In this document: piece by piece, positions 4,426 to 5,759 of the stretch
How positions within the stretch are numbered: the stretch's first letter is position 1
How the letters are laid out: every line of letters begins with the position of its first letter
Assembly (NCBI GenBank): GCA_023264215.1
Contig: JALQSY010000119.1
Span: 1-5,759 of the forward strand
DNA from: Candidatus Nanopelagicales bacterium
GTDB lineage: Bacteria; Actinomycetota; Actinomycetes; S36-B12
DNA length: 5,759 nt
Direction: 5' to 3'
Notes under the pieces: model-generated
The model's database searches: none
Seen by the model: only the letters and a program-made list of their open reading frames with translations
What the model was told of the DNA's origin: nothing
Position numbers and translations under genes: made by a program

Positions 4426-5667
4426 GTGACCCCCGGACGCATCGTGCTCATCGCCTTCCTGGCGATCCTGCTGGCACTCGGGGTGGTCGGCGCTGCGCAG
4501 GTGTTCAGCTCGCGCGCCCAGGCCGATGCGCTCCAGACCTCGCTGGACCCGTTCTACACGCCACCGGACCCCCTGCCGACAGAGCCCGGCACCGTCATCC
4601 GCGTCGAGCCGCTCACCTTCGACGACACCACCTTCGCGATCGAGGGCGGCACGGCGTACCGCATGCTCTACGTCTCCCAGCGTCCAGACGGCACGCCCGC
4701 GGCCTCGGGCGCGATGATCTTCGTGCCGGACTCCCCCGCTCCGCCCGGAGGTCGCCCGGTCGTCGCCTGGGCGCATGGCACGGTCGGCATGGGCGATGCC
4801 TGCGCCCCCTCCCGAACGCCCAAGGGCACGGATGACCTCGGGGACTCGCTGGCGGAGATGGTGCAGCAGGGCTGGGTCGTCGTCGCCACGGACTACGTCG
4901 GCCTGGGCACTCCCGGGGTCGAGCTCTACATCGTCGCGCAGGCCGAGGCCAATGACGTGGTCAACTCCGTGCGCGCGGCGCGCAACTGGGAGCCCGCGCA
5001 GGCGGGTACGACGTATGCGGTCTTCGGTCACTCCCAGGGAGGGCACTCGTCGCTGTGGACCGGCCACCTCGGCCCGCAGATCGCACCCGAACTCGACCTG
5101 GTCGGCGTCGCCGCGGCCGCGCCTGCCGCGGAGCTGGAACTCATCATGGGCGCGCAATGGGATGGCGTCGTGGGCTGGGCCATCGGCCCGGAGGCGACGG
5201 TGGCCTGGCGGGCGATCGACCCCGCGCTCCCCCTCGAGGGGGTGCTCACGCCCACGGGCATCGACAACACCGAGAGTCTCGCGGAGGCCTGCATCATCTG
5301 GGCCGCGCTCCAGGGCCAGGTGCGCAGCAACTTCGGCGGCCAGTACTTCGAGATCAACCCGGCGAAGTCCGCGCCCTGGGCCAAGATCGTGCAGGAGCAG
5401 ACTCCCCCGCCGCTGCCGGCCGACATGCCCGTCTTCGTCGCGCAGGGGACGGCAGACGAGGTCGTGCTGGCCTGGCCCAACGCCGTACTGCAGGAGAAGT
5501 GGTGCGCGGCCGGCTCCAACCTGACCATGCTGTGGATGGGCGACATCGGGCACATCCCCGCCGCCAAGACCTCGGGCCCCCAGGTGGTTACGTGGATCGC
5601 CGATCGCTTCGCCGGCAAGCCCGCCGTACCGGCGTGCGATGGACCGATCCCCGTCGCCATTCCCTGA
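4426..5667 (+). CDS. Secreted lipase, secretory lipase (LIP / Candida antarctica lipase A-like) family
   Basis: This 413-residue alpha/beta hydrolase should hydrolyse lipid esters outside the membrane. Residues 6-25 form a hydrophobic signal segment after Arg5, with a plausible signal peptidase site after AQA (residues 31-33). The region WAHGTVG (115-121) fits the oxyanion strand, and TDYVGLGTPG (155-164) is typical of the secretory lipase family (PF03583). The nucleophile elbow is GHSQG at 201-205 (Ser203); Asp344 in GTADEVV and His376 in GDIGHIP complete the triad. Four cysteines (126, 289, 360, 404) fall in the exported part and could form two disulfides, with 360-404 a likely pair. The length is usual for the family. 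The GTG start gives a sensible signal peptide and lies 6 nt after a -10 box. The start codon was chosen on both grounds. The natural substrate is not known. Confidence 0.92.
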   Translation: MTPGRIVLIAFLAILLALGVVGAAQVFSSRAQADALQTSLDPFYTPPDPLPTEPGTVIRVEPLTFDDTTFAIEGGTAYRMLYVSQRPDGTPAASGAMIFVPDSPAPPGGRPVVAWAHGTVGMGDACAPSRTPKGTDDLGDSLAEMVQQGWVVVATDYVGLGTPGVELYIVAQAEANDVVNSVRAARNWEPAQAGTTYAVFGHSQGGHSSLWTGHLGPQIAPELDLVGVAAAAPAAELELIMGAQWDGVVGWAIGPEATVAWRAIDPALPLEGVLTPTGIDNTESLAEACIIWAALQGQVRSNFGGQYFEINPAKSAPWAKIVQEQTPPPLPADMPVFVAQGTADEVVLAWPNAVLQEKWCAAGSNLTMLWMGDIGHIPAAKTSGPQVVTWIADRFAGKPAVPACDGPIPVAIP

Positions 5668-5673
5668 CGGCTC

Positions 5674-5740
5674 GCACGTCCACCGCCACTTAGCGACGCT
5701 GACGGCGGCCTTGGCGTCGCTAGCACGGCGGTGCGCGTGC
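5674..5740. terminator. Segmented hairpin downstream of the lipase gene, candidate terminator
   Basis: Three paired blocks are nested. The inner block is TAGCGACGC (5691-5699) with GCGTCGCTA (5714-5722). Outside a 3x4 internal loop, CACCGCC (5681-5687) pairs with GGCGGTG (5727-5733). Outside a 2x2 loop, GCACG (5674-5678) pairs with CGTGC (5736-5740). The structure starts 6 nt after the lipase stop codon and has no U-tract, so a terminator role is likely but inferred. The last 19 nt of the window after it show no gene I can support. Confidence 0.5.
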
Positions 5741-5759
5741 AGCGCGTCAGACGTCGAAT

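Noticed and set aside
4270..5553. Open frame of 427 codons antisense to the lipase
   Set aside because: It has low-complexity, His/Arg/Gly-rich content, no start signal and no recognisable domain. The opposite strand encodes a complete lipase with triad and signal peptide.
5747..5759. Possible 3' end (TTC GAC GTC TGA) of another minus-strand gene entering from the right
   Set aside because: Only three codons and a stop are visible, too little to support a gene, although a convergent gene would fit the hairpin at 5674-5740.

Overview
The window is very GC-rich DNA with strong G/C bias at third codon positions. It uses GTG as well as ATG starts. Five of the six genes whose start is visible lack a Shine-Dalgarno sequence. 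Each of the five instead has a TANNNT hexamer ending exactly 6 nt before the start codon, the layout of a sigma-70-type -10 box driving a leaderless mRNA. Together with the gene families present, this points to a high-GC actinobacterium (Actinomycetota). I cannot name the genus from the sequence alone.

Layout from left to right. (1) The 3' end of a PucR-type helix-turn-helix regulator, + strand, ending at 146. (2) A convergent, gene-free stretch of 277 nt (147-423) rich in inverted repeats, including a 16-bp bulged stem near its midpoint. (3) A TauE/SafE-family membrane permease on the - strand (424-1206), the only gene here with a clear Shine-Dalgarno. (4) Divergent from it, a + strand gene (1250-2329) in which a glyoxalase-like/VOC domain is joined to a helical TPR-like domain. 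(5) Four bases further on, a class I SAM-dependent methyltransferase (2334-2960). (6) A convergent patatin-like phospholipase on the - strand (2957-3889); its stop codon and that of the methyltransferase lie in one CTAG. (7) A divergent 102-residue acidic protein with a predicted ferredoxin-like fold (3952-4260). (8) A 165-nt intergenic region (4261-4425) with a long imperfect hairpin, a second hairpin and a possible operator. (9) A secreted lipase of the secretory-lipase (Candida antarctica lipase A-like) type (4426-5667), followed by another segmented hairpin running nearly to the window end.

The genes do not form one obvious pathway. Two encode predicted acyl hydrolases (intracellular patatin, secreted lipase), one an exporter or permease, and two encode orphan metabolic enzymes. 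Most carry their own leaderless promoter, even where genes are 4 nt apart, so the region looks like a set of individually transcribed housekeeping or accessory genes, not one operon. I see no transposase, integrase, tRNA, rRNA, CRISPR array, toxin-antitoxin pair or recognisable defence system. The points most worth following are the uniform TANNNT-N6-start architecture, the VOC/TPR-like fusion with an in-frame Met at the junction, and the long segmented hairpins just downstream of two genes.
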